Positions 62,040 to 64,000 of a stretch of 64,000 nucleotides of DNA are shown piece after piece (position 1 is the first letter of the stretch; each line of letters starts with the position of its first letter). A model generated the notes under the pieces. The model was not told the origin of the DNA. It searched no databases and worked only from the letters and a program-made list of their open reading frames with translations. The stretch is from positions 2,356,001-2,420,000 of the forward strand of contig NZ_VMSF01000001.1 of assembly GCF_009765225.1 (NCBI RefSeq). The letters run 5' to 3'. The stretch comes from Leifsonia sp. AG29 (GTDB taxonomy: Bacteria > Actinomycetota > Actinomycetes > Actinomycetales > Microbacteriaceae). Both the position numbers and the translations under genes were made by a program.

Positions 62040-63245
62040 ATGGCTTCGATCACCAAGCGACCGACCCGTCTCTCCGATGGTCGCGACCTCATCTACTACG
62101 ACGACGCCGACTCGTCGCTGCCGGCCGAGCGGAAGCCCGACCTGCGCGAACCGGCTGCGCGGCCGGCCACGGCCACCATGCGGCTCGACCCGCTCACCGG
62201 CGAGTGGGTGTCGATCGCGGCCGCCCGGCAGAACCGCGTCATGCTCCCGCCGGCCGAGCTCGACCCCCTTGCCCCCGCGACAGCGCAGAACCCGTCCGAG
62301 ATCCCCGACCAGTACGACGTGGCGGTCTTCGAGAACAAGTCGCCGTCGTTCGGTCCGCTGCTCGAGGGCGACGATGCTCCTCGGGGTCTCGACGACCTGG
62401 CGCAGCCCGGCATCGGCCGCACGCGCACCTCGGTCGGGCGCTGCGAGGTCGTCTGCTTCAGCCCGGCCACCACCGGCTCCTTCGGCAGCCTCACCCCCTC
62501 GCGGGCCCGGACGGTCATCGAGGCCTGGGCCGACCGCACGACCGAGCTCGGAGCCCTCCCCGGCGTGCAGCAGGTCTTCCCGTTCGAGAACCGCGGGGAG
62601 GCGATCGGCGTCACCCTCCACCACCCGCACGGGCAGATCTACGCCTACCCGTACATCACTCCGCGCACGAGCGCCCTCATCCGGCAGCTCGACGCCTACG
62701 GCCCGACCCTCTTCGCCGACATCCTCGAGCGCGAGCGCGCCTCCGAGCGGGTCGTTCTCGCCGGCGAGCACTGGACCGCCTTCGTGCCGTTCGCAGCGCG
62801 CTGGCCGATCGAGATCCACGTGCTGCCCCACCGCCACGTCGCCGACCTCGCCGAGACCTCCGACGCCGAACGCGACGAGCTGGCGACCTTCTACCTGCGC
62901 GTCCTCCGCGGGGTGGACGCGCTGTACGACTCCCCGACGCCCTACATCGCGGCCTGGCACCAGGCCCCGGTCGAGGTGAAGCGCGACGAGATCCGGCTCA
63001 TGCTGCAGATCACGTCGCCGCGCCGGGGCGCCGATAAGCTGAAGTTCCTCGCCGGCTCCGAGGCCGCCATGGGCGCCTGGATCGGCGACATCCCTCCGGA
63101 GCAGGCCGCGGCCGCGCTGCGGGAGGCGATCGAGCGGGCCGACCGCGACCTCCCGGTCGGGCGCCTGCCGGAGCCCGTCTCGGGCCTCGTGACCGCCGCA
63201 CCGGGATCCCCCTCCACCGCATCCGACCGAGAGGCCGCCGAATGA
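62040..63245 (+). CDS. galT: Galactose-1-phosphate uridylyltransferase
   Basis: The 401-residue enzyme has the active-site HPHGQIYAYP (His-Pro-His, uridylylated His), RLDPLTGEWVSIAAARQNR at the N-terminus, FENRGEAIGVTLHHPHG and HRHVADLAETSDAERDELA. It converts Gal-1-P and UDP-glucose to UDP-galactose and Glc-1-P (Leloir pathway). ATG 62040 follows GAAAGGATG. Its stop overlaps galK (ATGA). Confidence 0.95.
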   Translation: MASITKRPTRLSDGRDLIYYDDADSSLPAERKPDLREPAARPATATMRLDPLTGEWVSIAAARQNRVMLPPAELDPLAPATAQNPSEIPDQYDVAVFENKSPSFGPLLEGDDAPRGLDDLAQPGIGRTRTSVGRCEVVCFSPATTGSFGSLTPSRARTVIEAWADRTTELGALPGVQQVFPFENRGEAIGVTLHHPHGQIYAYPYITPRTSALIRQLDAYGPTLFADILERERASERVVLAGEHWTAFVPFAARWPIEIHVLPHRHVADLAETSDAERDELATFYLRVLRGVDALYDSPTPYIAAWHQAPVEVKRDEIRLMLQITSPRRGADKLKFLAGSEAAMGAWIGDIPPEQAAAALREAIERADRDLPVGRLPEPVSGLVTAAPGSPSTASDREAAE

Positions 63246-64000
63246 CCGACCTGCGAACCGGGGTCCGCGAGGACTTCGCCGAGATCTTCGGCCGCGAGCC
63301 CGACGGCGTCTGGTCCGCCCCCGGCCGGGTCAATCTCATCGGCGAGCACACCGACTACAACCTGGGCTTCGTGCTCCCGTTCGCCATCAACCGGCGCACG
63401 GTCGCGGCGGTCGGCGTGCGCGACGACCGCATCCTGCGCGTCGGGAGCACCTTCTCCGACGAGCTCGTGGAGGTGCCGCTCGAGGAGCTCGGGCCCGGCA
63501 CGCTCAGCGGCTGGTCTGCGTACCCGCTGGGCGTGGCCTGGGCGCTCGGCGAGTTCGGCGCCGACCTGGAGGCGGTGCCCGGGGTCGACATCCTGATCGA
63601 CTCGAACGTCCCCGTCGGCGCCGGCCTCTCGTCGTCGGCGGCGATCGAGAGCGCGGTCGCCCTCGCGCTCGACGAGATCTGGCGCCTCGGCTTCGACCGC
63701 CGGACGCTCGCCCGCGTCGGCCAGCGCGCCGAGAACGTCGCCGTGGGCGCGCCGACCGGGATCATGGACCAGTCCGCCTCCCTCCTCGGCGAGCCCGACG
63801 CCGCGGTCTTCCTCGACTGCCGGTCGCTCGACTCCGAGATCGTCCCGCTGGGCCTCGAGGAGGCGGGCCTCCAGATCGTCATCATCGATACCGGAGTGAC
63901 GCATGCGCACTCGACCGGCGGTTACGCCTCCCGGCGGGCATCGTGCGAGGAGGGCGCCCGGGTCCTCGGCGTGGAGGCGCTTCGCGACGTCTCCGTCGCC
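63242..64000 (+). CDS. galK: Galactokinase, 3' truncated by the window edge
   Basis: The frame opens MTDLRTGVREDFAEIFGREP and stays open to the window end (253 codons of a usual ~385). It has the GHMP galactokinase signature GRVNLIGEHTDYNLGFVLPF, the ATP loop VPVGAGLSSSAAIESAVA and GAPTGIMDQSASLLG with the catalytic Asp region. It phosphorylates galactose. It is translationally coupled to galT. Confidence 0.95.
   Translation, partial: MTDLRTGVREDFAEIFGREPDGVWSAPGRVNLIGEHTDYNLGFVLPFAINRRTVAAVGVRDDRILRVGSTFSDELVEVPLEELGPGTLSGWSAYPLGVAWALGEFGADLEAVPGVDILIDSNVPVGAGLSSSAAIESAVALALDEIWRLGFDRRTLARVGQRAENVAVGAPTGIMDQSASLLGEPDAAVFLDCRSLDSEIVPLGLEEAGLQIVIIDTGVTHAHSTGGYASRRASCEEGARVLGVEALRDVSVA

Noticed and set aside
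61173-62960. Extended DeoR frame reaching across galT
   Set aside because: The sequence upstream of ATG 61958 is antisense to galT and shows no conserved domain; the DeoR HTH begins right after 61958.

Overview
The window is about 70% G+C chromosomal DNA from an actinobacterium. The gene repertoire (CarD, an IspDF fusion, SenX3/RegX3, orphan GlnR, SigK/RskA, MutT1-type NUDIX-phosphatase, DUF4032, LpqE beside carD) and many GTG starts point to Actinobacteria. Overall gene style suggests a Leifsonia-like member of the Microbacteriaceae; that genus-level placement is inference.

Layout. 1-7269: phenylacetate catabolism (3'-part of paaZ, a divergent TetR regulator, paaABCDE and a paaG-type isomerase). 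7407-17714: maltokinase, an M23 peptidase with a long Thr-Pro repeat, signal peptidase I, a carboxylesterase, a YdcF protein, tRNA-Thr, a DsbA-like membrane thioredoxin, an MsiK-type sugar ABC ATPase and a DUF4032 protein. 17739-20039: a lower-GC, translationally coupled four-gene operon (lipoprotein, class-3-lipase-like protein with a long C-terminal extension, two small helical proteins). It resembles type VII lipase toxin/immunity loci and is the most interesting item here. 20403-25296: rlmB-cysS-ispDF-carD and divergent lpqE, an order also known from mycobacteria.

25610-41032: phosphate control and transport. regX3-senX3, phoU, gpmA, ygfZ, nitrobindin, glnR, ppk, mutT1 and pstSCAB are present, with GTTAACC-type direct repeats phased at 11 bp in front of phoU and pstS. 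41045-43280: rskA-sigK and an unassigned gene.

43453-51551: a mobile island. It sits in tRNA-Lys, encodes a tyrosine integrase and is bounded by 73-bp direct repeats (71/73 identical). It carries small membrane and hypothetical genes, a yefM-yoeB toxin-antitoxin module and an IS481-type insertion with a 15-bp target duplication. Several of its genes are broken. The accessory stretch continues to about 55500 with a decayed second yefM, an arsR-DUF2071 pair, an NmrA-like reductase and gene remnants.

55561-64000: core-like DNA resumes with an HtrA-type protease, a ClC channel, a DUF4232 lipoprotein, a ChaA-type antiporter, and galactose genes (aldose epimerase and DeoR repressor, divergent from galT-galK; galK runs off the window).

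Two families of small palindrome-ended intergenic repeats are visible: a 58-59 bp element in four copies (1866, 7296, 40891, 40975) and a 54-bp element in two copies (25396, 25471).
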